Shown here piece by piece: positions 7,455 through 15,887 of a stretch of 64,000 nucleotides of DNA. Under the pieces are notes generated by a model. It saw only the letters and a program-made list of their open reading frames with translations, searched no databases and was not told the DNA's origin. The stretch is from Pseudomonas putida W15Oct28 (GTDB lineage Bacteria > Pseudomonadota > Gammaproteobacteria > Pseudomonadales > Pseudomonadaceae): positions 80,890 to 144,889 of the forward strand of contig NZ_JENB01000015.1 of the NCBI RefSeq assembly GCF_000708715.2, written 5' to 3'. How positions within the stretch are numbered: the first letter of the stretch is position 1; the number at the start of each line of letters is the position of its first letter. A program made the position numbers and the translations under genes.

Positions 7455-8984
7455 ATGGAATTGAATCGCCCAACTGTCTTCGACATCGCATTTCACTTTT
7501 GCGCCAGCCGCATCACTGGTGCGACTATTCCTGGCTCGCGCCTGAGCAATATCCTCGAAAACATGTTTCGTGGACGTGCGCTCACTGCACTATCACGGAG
7601 CTATTTACAGACGCAGAACCTTACCGAGCTCCTTCAACTGGCGACCGGCCAGATTACATATGAGGCTTTTATCGCAGCTTTAGATCCAGTGTTAGTTACC
7701 TCTGAACAGGCTGCGAAAATTGAACACCAAGCCAAGGAGGCTGAGAGGTTGGTCCAAGAAGCCGATTGGCGGGTGGAGGTCCAGCGCAAGGCAGAAGCAG
7801 CAGAGGCCACTCGTATCGCCCGTGCCGTTCGAAAAAACGAGCAGGTGGAGCAGCACAGTCGTGAGCGCGACGCTGATGAAAAAGCTCGCATCGACCGTGA
7901 AGCCGAGTGGGAGGTGCTTTGCAGCCGTAACCGTGAGGCGGTTGAATCAAATTTTAAGGCTCGCAGGAACAAACCGGATTACATCGCTCCGACACCCTAC
8001 GACATCGCCCGACATTACCGTGTGAATCATCTCCGAAGTGCAGTTACTTCGCCGCTGAGTAACATCCTTAATGCCATCTATCAAGGGCGTCCGCTAGCAG
8101 CGGCATATCTCAACTATCTTAAGATCAAGGGGCTCGCCCGCCTGTATGCATTGGCTATTGGCGAAGCTACCTACGAGTCCTATATTTCAGGTCTTGAAGC
8201 AGACGAGGTAGCACGCAGAAACGCCAACGCAGCTCGCCTTAACCAGGCCGAAGCACAAAGATTACGGGATGAGGCTGCCGAAGTCGCTCGCATTGCCCGC
8301 GAAACCGATCCCACCAACATCCTGCTTAGGAAATATGGGATTCTCTCGCTGGACGAGCTTTTGATGCCCCGCATGATAGACGTTCTGCAGAAAATCGACT
8401 GCGGAAATCGCCTAGCCGATGACGATGTTGTTTGGCTCAATACTGAGGTCCAACAGCATTTTACTGCAGAACTTAGGAGGGCTTACCACCTGCGCGAGGC
8501 CGATTTCTGCGGCAATGAGTACCGCCGCACTCAAGACCCGTGGGACGCAATAAATGCTAGTGCCCACTATCGAAAGTGCGACCATCCAAGGTCAGCACTC
8601 GAACTGCTCGCCGGTATACCGGCCAGTCAACTCAGAGATCCTAGGATCCACTCGGCTTTGTGCACCACCCACGGTGGAGTCATGCGTGACTTGGGGCGCA
8701 GTAACGAAGCCCTTCAGCTCGGCAAGCAGGGGCATGCATTACAGCCGCGAAACTTCCGTCCCTGTACTTTGCTAGGCGCAGTATGCATGGAGCTAGGTAA
8801 ATTTGGGGAGGGGCACGACTGGTACGCCAAAGCGGAGCAGCGCGGTGCCAGCAAACAGGGCATCGACGCCGAAGTACGCCGCATTTTCCTTCGACTGGAC
8901 AAAACTAAACGTGAAGCGATGAAAGTTTCCTTGCTGGCAAAAGATTCCAAACGCTACCGCTGGGTGAGCGATAAGAAGTCTTAG
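7455..8984 (+). CDS. Duplicated-domain, coiled-coil protein with TPR-like C-terminus (unknown function)
   Basis: A 509-residue protein I do not recognise as a known family. A domain of about 70 residues occurs twice, at 6-76 and 179-247. Shared positions include PT.(Y/F)DIA.H, LSNIL, a GR.L segment, YL, and a G..TYE.(F/Y)I..L end. Each copy is followed by a charged, Ala/Glu/Arg-rich coiled coil (85-165 and 248-285). The C-terminal ~130 residues are helical and repeat-like (SALELLAGI, EALQLGKQG, CMELGKFGEGHDWYAKAE), like TPR units. No signal peptide or membrane segment is present. It is paired with the CoiA-like gene in an island. Confidence 0.7.
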   Translation: MELNRPTVFDIAFHFCASRITGATIPGSRLSNILENMFRGRALTALSRSYLQTQNLTELLQLATGQITYEAFIAALDPVLVTSEQAAKIEHQAKEAERLVQEADWRVEVQRKAEAAEATRIARAVRKNEQVEQHSRERDADEKARIDREAEWEVLCSRNREAVESNFKARRNKPDYIAPTPYDIARHYRVNHLRSAVTSPLSNILNAIYQGRPLAAAYLNYLKIKGLARLYALAIGEATYESYISGLEADEVARRNANAARLNQAEAQRLRDEAAEVARIARETDPTNILLRKYGILSLDELLMPRMIDVLQKIDCGNRLADDDVVWLNTEVQQHFTAELRRAYHLREADFCGNEYRRTQDPWDAINASAHYRKCDHPRSALELLAGIPASQLRDPRIHSALCTTHGGVMRDLGRSNEALQLGKQGHALQPRNFRPCTLLGAVCMELGKFGEGHDWYAKAEQRGASKQGIDAEVRRIFLRLDKTKREAMKVSLLAKDSKRYRWVSDKKS

Positions 8985-9770
8985 CGGAAATCGAGGTCGG
9001 TTTCGTAGAGGGGTCACGCACCCGCTGTTGGTCGATAGCGGACTGTGAGTGGAGGAGGTAACTGACGACCCAAAACGGATCGAGGTCGACCGCTTGGATA
9101 AGGGTGCAGAAGCTGTCTAAAACTGCTCGAAAGCTTCATGGTTTTACTCGGGGATAAGTCACTGAAACTGGCTGAACTGTATTAGACAGCGGCCATGCAG
9201 AGGCTGCTTGTGGCGCGGCCTGAGGCTAGATTTTCACGCTACTGCTGCATTGTTGGTGCCTGCTGATCACCTAATGACGAGAGTGGAGTTATGGAAGCTA
9301 GGCCCATATGAGAGTGGAAACTGCACATCAAACCCGTGGCACAGCACCTCCATTTTTTCAAGTGGACTCAGCCTCTCTAGGACAACCCATACAGGCATGT
9401 GTCGCACCCCGAGATGATCCATGTGGGCCTCGAAGCAAAAGGCTGTGAGCTAGAGAGAAAACTGCCAGGAGCAGCCCCTGGGGTCGGCTAGCCCGACATC
9501 AAGAACGCACCTGGACGCCTGCCACAATTCTGAATAGGTGTGCACGGTGCGTTGTTATGTGACATTTACTCCCGGGTGTCAGAGGCTGTTCGACGGGGGC
9601 GAGATGATGTTAGCGGGGTCGGCGGATAATGGTTAGTCATCGTGCAAAAAATCAGTTCCCAAAATTTTCGGGCGCCCCTTGCAGAATGCGGGTTACAGCG
9701 CGGTATATCCTGCTTCGTTTTGGAACTGCAGTTCACGCCCAGCCCGCATGAACCGGCGACTCTTGCATCA
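8985..9770. other. Non-coding right end of the tRNA-Cys island
   Basis: About 790 bp without a convincing gene on either strand. Short ORFs here lack ribosome sites and family features. A 9-bp inverted pair (GCTGTCTAA at 9112, TTAGACAGC at 9182) is the only small structure seen. The stretch probably holds decayed mobile-element DNA. Confidence 0.5.
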
Positions 9771-9866
9771 GATTGCAAATCCGTCTATGCCGGTTCGATT
9801 CCGACCTCGGCCTCCATTATTCGAAAGCCCCGCAGATGAGAATCTGCGGGGTTTTTCTTTGTGCGC
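9771..9866 (+). repeat. attR-like direct repeat (partial tRNA-Cys plus terminator copy)
   Basis: Same 96-bp length as 5149-5244. It contains the tRNA-Cys 3' end from GATTGCAAATCC to CCTCCA but not the 5' half, so it is not a functional tRNA. It then carries a terminator hairpin with a changed loop. It is the right boundary of the accessory segment. Confidence 0.85.
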
Positions 9867-9937
9867 AGAGAACCCGGATCGTTTCCGCATCAGCGCTCCC
9901 TGGAGTAGGGGATCTGCCGACTTAACGCTCAGGGTCG

Positions 9938-10072
9938 TCACTCCACGCTGCAGATCCACCGGTGGTTGTACCGGTAAGGGGCTCTGATGAATGCAACGTC
10001 TGATACTAGGGTCATGCCGCGCTTTTGAAGCGCTTCGGTCAGTTGAGCGAGTGTCTCTGCCTGGATAGTCAT
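9938..10072 (-). CDS. Hypothetical 44-residue protein
   Basis: A short ORF starting ATG (MTIQAETLAQLTEAL...) with a good GAGGTGAC ribosome site about 5 bp upstream, ending ...NHRWICSVE. The N-terminal part is a predicted amphipathic helix. It lies just outside the right island repeat, downstream of two other minus-strand genes. No family recognised. Supported only by the ribosome site and sensible composition. Confidence 0.4.
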   Translation of the reverse strand: MTIQAETLAQLTEALQKRGMTLVSDVAFIRAPYRYNHRWICSVE

Positions 10073-10247
10073 CGCTGTCACCTCGTCAGATTTACTGCGT
10101 TCATAATTCCTGACCGATTAGGCAACTGCCGGATTCAATTTTTTTTGGCTCGCCGCACGATTGCGAGGAGGATCTCGCGACAGCGCCTGAGCGCAGTTGT
10201 CAATCTGCGGTCCAGGTAGCCTGCCTGCAGGCTACCCCGTTGACGCC

Positions 10248-10577
10248 TTAAAGCTTGTATTGAATGGTGTAGGACTCATCGGTCCTAGGCTCTATGGTGA
10301 TAGGGATGCCGAATATCTTTCCTTTACATTCACTGACGACACAGCGGTACACGGCCCCCTGCCTGAGCTGGGTCCACAAGCCTTCATCATGTATCACGAT
10401 ACATGACACACGTTCTTCCGGATCATTTCTGACCTGAGCAACGTGGTGGTCGAGGTCGCAGCCGAACTCGGCAGTAGTGAACTCTGGATCGTAGCCTATC
10501 AGTACCCCGTGCCTTTGCAGGTCGTCCCTTATACGTTCAATCACGTCGTCTGCTTCTTGTTTTAACATGATGGTCAT
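10248..10577 (-). CDS. Hypothetical protein
   Basis: A 109-residue soluble protein with no signal peptide, beginning MTIMLKQEADDVIERIRDDL. It has a helical N-terminus and a mixed alpha/beta remainder with two cysteines in YRCVVSECKGK. It follows the SRAP gene by 36 bp on the same strand and could be cotranscribed with it from the LexA-box promoter. Family not recognised. Confidence 0.55.
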   Translation of the reverse strand: MTIMLKQEADDVIERIRDDLQRHGVLIGYDPEFTTAEFGCDLDHHVAQVRNDPEERVSCIVIHDEGLWTQLRQGAVYRCVVSECKGKIFGIPITIEPRTDESYTIQYKL

Positions 10578-10613
10578 CTCACGATGCTTGTACCCATCAA
10601 ACTCTAGCTGACC

Positions 10614-11315
10614 CTACACATTTTCGTTGTCTAGTGGCGCAACCAACGATTCCCCCTCATTCCTGACATTACCCACCGCCTTGCTGACCGGGTACCAGCG
10701 AAAATCTGCTGCGGGTCGGCAGCCCTGTTCCACGATTGCCGCAGCCCGCTGCAGCGATGTAGTGGGATCGATCCATTCTCGGGCGAGCTCAGGGGGCAAG
10801 ACCAAGGGCTTCCGGTCATGGATATCGATCAGCCCTTGATCCGCTGCTGCTGTGATGATCACAAAACCATCGCGCTCGTCAGGCTCGATATTCTGGTGCA
10901 CTTCTGCAAGTGCAGCGAAATACAGCGGCGCGCCATCCGCGCTCGTGATGTAAAAAGGCTGCTTTCGCTTGGGATCCGCTGGATCAGGAATCCACTCGAA
11001 CCAGCCATTCGCCGGTGCCAGTGCTCTGCCTGCGGGCCACAGCCCTTTGAAGAACTTACCCGTTACCACCGTTTCGGCCCGAGCATTGATCGGGTCCGGA
11101 CGTTTCCCTTTCGCCCAGAACGGCGACCATCCCCATTTGACCCGATCCACACTGAGGCCACCGTTTACCTGGCGTATGACCTCTACCCGGGTCGACGGCG
11201 CCACGTTGTAGCGGCTGATTGGTGCGTGGTCGTAGCCATTGATTACCACCAGGTCCAGCGATAGCTGGCGCAGGTAGTGATCCATTGACTCATAGATCGA
11301 GTAGCGTCCGCACAT
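10614..11315 (-). CDS. SRAP-domain protein (HMCES/YedK-type abasic-site crosslinker)
   Basis: A 233-residue SOS response-associated peptidase. I chose the start so that the protein reads MCGRYS, because Cys2 becomes the N-terminal catalytic residue after Met removal. Upstream in-frame codons would hide it. Other family marks are NVAPST, WGWSPFW, INARAET, the GWFEW glutamate and the IHDRKP histidine (usually HxRMP). YedK and HMCES covalently trap abasic sites in single-stranded DNA. It is divergent from umuD, with a LexA box 67 bp upstream of the start. Confidence 0.92.
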   Translation of the reverse strand: MCGRYSIYESMDHYLRQLSLDLVVINGYDHAPISRYNVAPSTRVEVIRQVNGGLSVDRVKWGWSPFWAKGKRPDPINARAETVVTGKFFKGLWPAGRALAPANGWFEWIPDPADPKRKQPFYITSADGAPLYFAALAEVHQNIEPDERDGFVIITAAADQGLIDIHDRKPLVLPPELAREWIDPTTSLQRAAAIVEQGCRPAADFRWYPVSKAVGNVRNEGESLVAPLDNENV

Positions 11316-11354
11316 TTCCCACCTCTCGCCCGTCAGAAATTTCATCGCCCAGGA

Positions 11355-11383
11355 TTGACCGGGCACCCGATGCCAGATTTACT
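11355..11383 (+). promoter_or_regulatory. Probable umuD promoter
   Basis: TTGACC at 11355-11360 and TTTACT at 11378-11383, spacer 17 bp. The -10 element runs into the LexA box, so LexA binding would block RNA polymerase. Confidence 0.5.
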
Positions 11384-11397
11384 GTATATGCATACAG
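11382..11397. promoter_or_regulatory. LexA (SOS) box between SRAP gene and umuDC
   Basis: CTGTATATGCATACAG, a near-consensus CTGT-N8-ACAG palindrome. It lies 20 bp before the umuD start and 66 bp before the SRAP start, so it can serve both divergent units. Confidence 0.92.
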
Positions 11398-11417
11398 TTT
11401 GCATTGGACCTTCCGTC

Positions 11418-11846
11418 ATGACCATCACATTCTTGGGTACGCCAACCGGCGGCACCGAACCGCTACCGCTCTATTCGTTTCACGTTCCTGCCGGGTTCCC
11501 ATCGCCTGCAGCGGACCATCTGGAAGGTCATATTTCCCTTGATGAATTGTTCGACCTCCGCGCACCCCATGTGTATCTGGTGAAAGTTGAGGGTGACAGC
11601 ATGCAAGGTGCAGGGATCTACTCGGGCGATATCGTCATCGTAGACCGCGGCCGTGAGGCCGAGCATGACGATGTGGTGATTGCCGCTGTAAACAGCGAGC
11701 CGGTCTGCAAGCGCCTCCATCGTCGCGACGGCGTGGTGATCCTTAAATCGGAAAACCCTGCCTACCCACCACGGTACATCATGGAGGGCGACGAGCTCGT
11801 CATCTGGGGCGTTGTGCGTTACAGCGTTCGCGACCATGCGCAGTGA
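11418..11846 (+). CDS. umuD: UmuD-like translesion polymerase V autoproteolytic subunit
   Basis: A 142-residue S24-family protein. The catalytic serine is in EGDSMQGAGI and the catalytic lysine in CKRLHRRDG, with the standard spacing. The self-cleavage site is probably the Ala-Gly in VPAGFPSPA (Cys-Gly in E. coli). The start at 11418 (MTITFLGTP) gives the family's usual length. After SOS induction and RecA-stimulated cleavage, UmuD' joins UmuC to form polymerase V. Its 3' end overlaps umuC by 11 bp. Confidence 0.94.
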   Translation: MTITFLGTPTGGTEPLPLYSFHVPAGFPSPAADHLEGHISLDELFDLRAPHVYLVKVEGDSMQGAGIYSGDIVIVDRGREAEHDDVVIAAVNSEPVCKRLHRRDGVVILKSENPAYPPRYIMEGDELVIWGVVRYSVRDHAQ

Positions 11847-13110
11847 CCCGGTATTTGCGCTGATCGATTGCAACTCGTTCTATGCGAGCTGCGAGCGGGT
11901 ATTCCGGCCGGACCTGACCAAGACCCCGATTGTCGTGTTGAGCAACAATGACGGCTGCGTGATCGCCAGGTCGTACGATGCGAAGCCATACGTGAAGATG
12001 GGCGAGCCGTATTTTCAGGCAAAGGACAAGCTACGCCGGCACGGCATCATGGCCTTCAGCAGTAATTACGCGCTGTACGGCGACATGAGCGAGCGCGTGA
12101 TGACCTTGATCGAGTCGATGGTGCCAGCCACCGAGATCTACAGCATCGACGAATGCTTCGCTGACCTGTCCGGTATTCAGGAAAATCTGACCCAGTTCGG
12201 GCGCAAGGTGCGGTCCAGGATTTTCCAATGCACCGGCATCCCAGTGGGTGTCGGTATAGCTGGCACGAAGACACTGGCGAAGCTGGCCAACCACACCGCC
12301 AAGCGCCTGCAGGCGCAGACGGGTGGGGTGGTCGACATTACCGATCCATTCAAGCGCGATTGGGTGCTGCGCAATACTGAAGTGAAAGAGGTGTGGGGCA
12401 TTGGCCGGCGCATGACCGCCCACCTCGAGGCGATGGGTATTCACACGGCGATGGACTTGGCCAAGGCGGATGCCTGGACGCTGCGTCAGAAATTCAGTGT
12501 GGTGGTGGAGAAGACTGCCCGCGAACTGGCTGGCACGCCGTGCCTGGAACTGGACGAGGCCGAGCCCCCGAAGCAGGAAATCTGCTGCAGCCGAATGTTC
12601 GGCAAGCGTCTCACTGAGCTGGCGCCCATCAAGCAGGCGGTGGCCACCTACGTTGGCCGAGCAGCGGAAAAGCTCCGGGCCCAGGGCTCAGTGTGCAAGC
12701 GCATGCGCGTGAGCATTCGCACCGGTATGTTCAACCCCGACGAGGCGCACCACGCTCAGGGCGCTTTGGTAGAACTGCCATACCCGACTTCGGACACGCT
12801 ACTGATGACCCGGCTGGCCACCGATGCGGTTGGCCGGATCTTCAGGCCTGGGTTTCGCTACAGCAAAGCCGAGGTGCTGCTTATGGACTTGCGGCAGCCA
12901 GGTGAATTTTCACAGGACTTGTTTGCGCTCAAGCAATCGGTGGCATGTGACCGGCTGATGCAGGTGATGGATGACATCAACGGGCGCTGGGGCAGGGGCA
13001 CAATGCGAGCCGCCAGCGTGCCGGCAACACCGGACTGGGGAATGAGGAGGGAGATGATGAGCCAATCCTATACGACGCGGATCGATCAGCTGTGGACGGT
13101 CAAGTGTTGA
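11836..13110 (+). CDS. umuC: UmuC, DNA polymerase V catalytic subunit
   Basis: A 424-residue Y-family polymerase. The N-terminus FALIDCNSFYASCERVF carries the first metal aspartate, and YSIDECFADLSG carries the second DE pair. The helix-hairpin-helix region (EVKEVWGIGRRM) and a little finger follow. The ATG at 11836 lies inside the end of umuD. The longer frame upstream is not needed. The last codons overlap a small ORF starting at 13104. A broken copy of this gene lies at 6000-6384. Confidence 0.95.
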   Translation: MRSDPVFALIDCNSFYASCERVFRPDLTKTPIVVLSNNDGCVIARSYDAKPYVKMGEPYFQAKDKLRRHGIMAFSSNYALYGDMSERVMTLIESMVPATEIYSIDECFADLSGIQENLTQFGRKVRSRIFQCTGIPVGVGIAGTKTLAKLANHTAKRLQAQTGGVVDITDPFKRDWVLRNTEVKEVWGIGRRMTAHLEAMGIHTAMDLAKADAWTLRQKFSVVVEKTARELAGTPCLELDEAEPPKQEICCSRMFGKRLTELAPIKQAVATYVGRAAEKLRAQGSVCKRMRVSIRTGMFNPDEAHHAQGALVELPYPTSDTLLMTRLATDAVGRIFRPGFRYSKAEVLLMDLRQPGEFSQDLFALKQSVACDRLMQVMDDINGRWGRGTMRAASVPATPDWGMRREMMSQSYTTRIDQLWTVKC

Positions 13111-13196
13111 GCCTGCCAGCGGCCAGGTTGGCCGAATTCAATGACCAGTCGGCCTTGGTGGCGGATCTTGCGAGGATCAAACACGATGATGGTTAA
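13104..13196 (+). CDS. Short ORF coupled to umuC stop (truncated form of the 66-aa protein)
   Basis: A 30-codon ORF starting with GTG inside the umuC stop region. Its first 21 residues match the small protein at 6378 (VLSLP...DQSALVAD), then the sequence diverges and stops. It probably represents a 3'-truncated relic of that protein. Confidence 0.35.
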   Translation: MLSLPAARLAEFNDQSALVADLARIKHDDG

Positions 13197-13253
13197 TGGC
13201 TACTATGCCCGCTATCATCCGGTGCTTTAGCGTTATTCAAGGATGAAACCTGC

Positions 13254-14928
13254 ATGCCTTCACCCGCGTCTCAAGGAGGCTTTGACCGCTTTCGTCACCT
13301 CTTCTCGGATAAAAAACCCCAAGGCCCGTCAGGTCGTCTGCGAGAACGACTCATGGTCCGCAGGTGGCGCGAGCGCGGTGTGTGGATACTGTCTGCGTTT
13401 ACCTTCATGTACCTGATTGTCGAGTTCTCCTTCAGCGCCTGGCTGCTGGAAAAGATGGCTCAGGACAGAATCACTGGGCTGGGTTGGTTAGAGACTCAGG
13501 GGCGCGCACTTTCGGGCTTCGCCGTGGCGCTGCTGTTCTGGCCGCTGGTTTTTGCTCGCACTCGTACTTGGGTCAGCACATTCTTGTGGTTATCAGTTGG
13601 CTCGGTGCTGATCATGATCCTCGTCTCTCTGGGCGAGCGAATGCTGATCGATCGCCTGGTTGAACAATCATCGGCCGAGGACCGTGCGGCTGCGGTGACG
13701 GGGTCCTTGCTACGCAAGGGGTTGGCCAGCGGCGCGATCAATGGCGACATGCTTGATGGCCTTTGGGCCGAGCCCACCGCCAACTCGGTGGCGGGTAAGG
13801 CTTTCGTTGGGGTGGTCGCATACATGGCAGCTGGGTCCGCGCCAGCGCTGCGGCAAACCCAGGCGCTGGCGCAGGATGTGGTCAGGGGGGTGGTCGAGCA
13901 GGAAATGGGAGGGCTTGACGGTGAGTACCAGCGTTTCCTGGACAGCCAGTACAGGATCAATTTGTCCCATGGTCAATATCAGTATTGGCTGAAATGGTAC
14001 GCCGAAGACATGCAAAAAGTCCCGGCGCGTGCCAACCGTTTGTGGGAACACTACCTGGACCGCCTGGCGATCAAGAATCGTGACTGGGGTAGGGCGCGCA
14101 TCGGTCGCTCACGTGGGGGGGGAGCTAGTACCGGGGTTCGTTGCCCCCAGCGTACGCGCCGAGGTCCGTAAATTGGGGCTCGACGTGAAAGACTCGTGGA
14201 GCACCGGTGACAAGGCAACCTTCGTCCGCCTTGCAGAGGAAAAAGAGCGTAAGGCAAGGCGCGCGGGGCTCGAGCGGCAACTCGATGGTTTACCTGTCAA
14301 CCTCAGTCTGGCGGCATTCGCCGCGCACCCTAAAACACAGAAAAAGTGGCGCGAGGGGCTTGAGTACCCTGACAACATAGGCAGTTTGCCGTTGGCGGAG
14401 ATTACCCGCGAACAGTTCGAGCAGCGCTTCTACCATCGAGCGCTTGCCGGGCGTACACACGATGGCCTGCGCAATTACACCCATCAAGTCGGCGACTACC
14501 GTGATGGAGGGTCGCAGGCAGACGAAGGAAAAGAGGCTTACGAGGCCATGATTGCCCCGGTGTTCGCCCTGACCTTGTCGTTGCTGGGGGCGCTGGTGCA
14601 TATAGCCAAGAGCGCGTTGCTGGGTGTGCAGTTGAAGAGTGGTTGGCGCTTCAGGAACCCTGTGCTCAAAACAGGTGCCATTGTCGCCGTGGTGCTGTTG
14701 GCACTGGCGCTGGGCAGGACTTTTATCAGTACCAGCCTGACGTCTCACCCCACTTACCAGGCCTGGACCGGCACTGCTAGCGAGCAGAGCAGCGGCACGC
14801 TGATGCTGGACACCATGATCAGGATGCAGACGCTTGCCTATCCGGTGTTCAAAGTGCCTCTGTCGATGATGGCTTACGTAGCCGCTACGGCAAAGGACTG
14901 GAAGCGTCAAGCACCAGCCGTTCAGTAG
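13254..14928 (+). pseudogene. Multi-pass membrane protein of unknown function, interrupted at a G8 tract
   Basis: The first reading frame begins at ATG 13254 and gives about 290 sensible residues with membrane segments near residues 45-65, 88-105 and 107-125. At a run of eight G (14115-14122) sense coding moves to the +1 frame, which continues ...GELVPGFVAPS to 14928 with further membrane segments (about 14550-14610 and 14665-14730). Seven G would restore one ORF of about 557 residues. The break may be a real frameshift, phase variation or a base-calling error. Family not recognised. Confidence 0.7.
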
Positions 14929-14985
14929 TTTCTACCACGCATGCCCGTCAGATGGCCCAGGCCAGAAAGCCCGCCAGTTTTGCCG

Positions 14986-15837
14986 TCAATTGGACAGGGT
15001 GTCGTGATCGGCTCGAATGCATGGGATTGGGGCACGCAGCATGTGGGAGTCAAGGCCCTCCAGTACAGTCGCATGGTCACCGGGTAACGATATGACCTGG
15101 ACGCAGCGCAGCCTGTGGTCTTGCGCATAACCACGCGTTAGCGCGGGGGCAATGTTGCGGTCGTTGTTGGCGCTGAAGTGCCGTTGGGGAGTGTTGGCGA
15201 GTCTGGCTATATCGGCTATCGGATCAAGCGACCCCGCCAGCGGCGAAAAACCGTGATAGCTAACCCAGGCGGTAGGGTCCAGGTTGCCGGCAATACTTTG
15301 GACCTGGCTGACATCATGGCGGCGCTCGGCAATCAACAGGGCGATCGCTGCCCCCCCAGAATATCCGATGAGCTCTACAGATGTGGCGCTGTACTTCTGT
15401 ACGAGCTGCTCAACCGCGGCATTCATGGCCTCGACAACAGGTGAGCTGAAACGGGCGTCAGTCCAGACAGCACGGTTACAGGCCGGGCTCATGATGAACT
15501 GGCACGGTCTGGCCAGGTAGATGCCTGGATATCGACCCATTGCCAGCTTGGCCAGCGCGAATGAGCGCGGTGAAGGGTCCAGGCTAGGTTGGCTACTGGT
15601 CGCCCACGCATGGCCGTCGCCTTCGATGTAGAACGTCAACCGACTGCCGGGTTTGAGGTTGGTGGGTATCACGGTCTGAATCGGAAATTCGACCGTGTTG
15701 ATGACTGGGGTGGTAGCCCCGCTGGTCTGGGCCCATTGCGCCAGTTTTTGCTGCGGGCTTGTACAGCCAGCCAGTAACATCATCAGCGACAATGCTGTAA
15801 CGGTAAAAAGGCGCGGCAGCATTCGGTCGGTTTCCAT
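14986..15837 (-). CDS. Lipoprotein with alpha/beta-hydrolase fold
   Basis: A 283-residue protein with a lipoprotein signal peptide ending in the lipobox LLAGC. The nucleophile elbow reads GYSGG (serine), and the last histidine is probably in LPGDHATVL, which gives a hydrolase triad. ATG 15822 (MLPRLFTVT) is an alternative start with a more compact signal peptide. It should be anchored on the periplasmic side. It lies 50 bp after the autotransporter gene on the same strand with a hairpin between them. Substrate unknown. Confidence 0.78.
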   Translation of the reverse strand: METDRMLPRLFTVTALSLMMLLAGCTSPQQKLAQWAQTSGATTPVINTVEFPIQTVIPTNLKPGSRLTFYIEGDGHAWATSSQPSLDPSPRSFALAKLAMGRYPGIYLARPCQFIMSPACNRAVWTDARFSSPVVEAMNAAVEQLVQKYSATSVELIGYSGGAAIALLIAERRHDVSQVQSIAGNLDPTAWVSYHGFSPLAGSLDPIADIARLANTPQRHFSANNDRNIAPALTRGYAQDHRLRCVQVISLPGDHATVLEGLDSHMLRAPIPCIRADHDTLSN

Positions 15838-15842
15838 GACGC

Positions 15843-15868
15843 GTCAGCCCGCCAAAGGGCGGGCTGAC
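15843..15868. other. Intergenic hairpin between autotransporter and lipoprotein hydrolase
   Basis: An 11-bp perfect stem (GTCAGCCCGCC/GGCGGGCTGAC) with a loop of about 4 bases and no T-run on the minus strand. It may reduce read-through or stabilise the upstream mRNA end. Confidence 0.5.
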
Positions 15869-15887
15869 GGGTTGCAGGCTTCTGGTG

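Noticed and set aside
9112..9190. 9-bp inverted repeat GCTGTCTAA ... TTAGACAGC
   Set aside because: Too short and too widely spaced to call an insertion-sequence end. No transposase nearby.
9566..9778. Minus-strand ORF of 70 aa inside the island end
   Set aside because: It runs into the duplicated tRNA-Cys end and has no family pattern. No ribosome site for a short version.
9771..9816. Second tRNA-Cys gene
   Set aside because: Only the 3' half is present. No D-arm or 5' acceptor strand, so it is an attachment-site copy.
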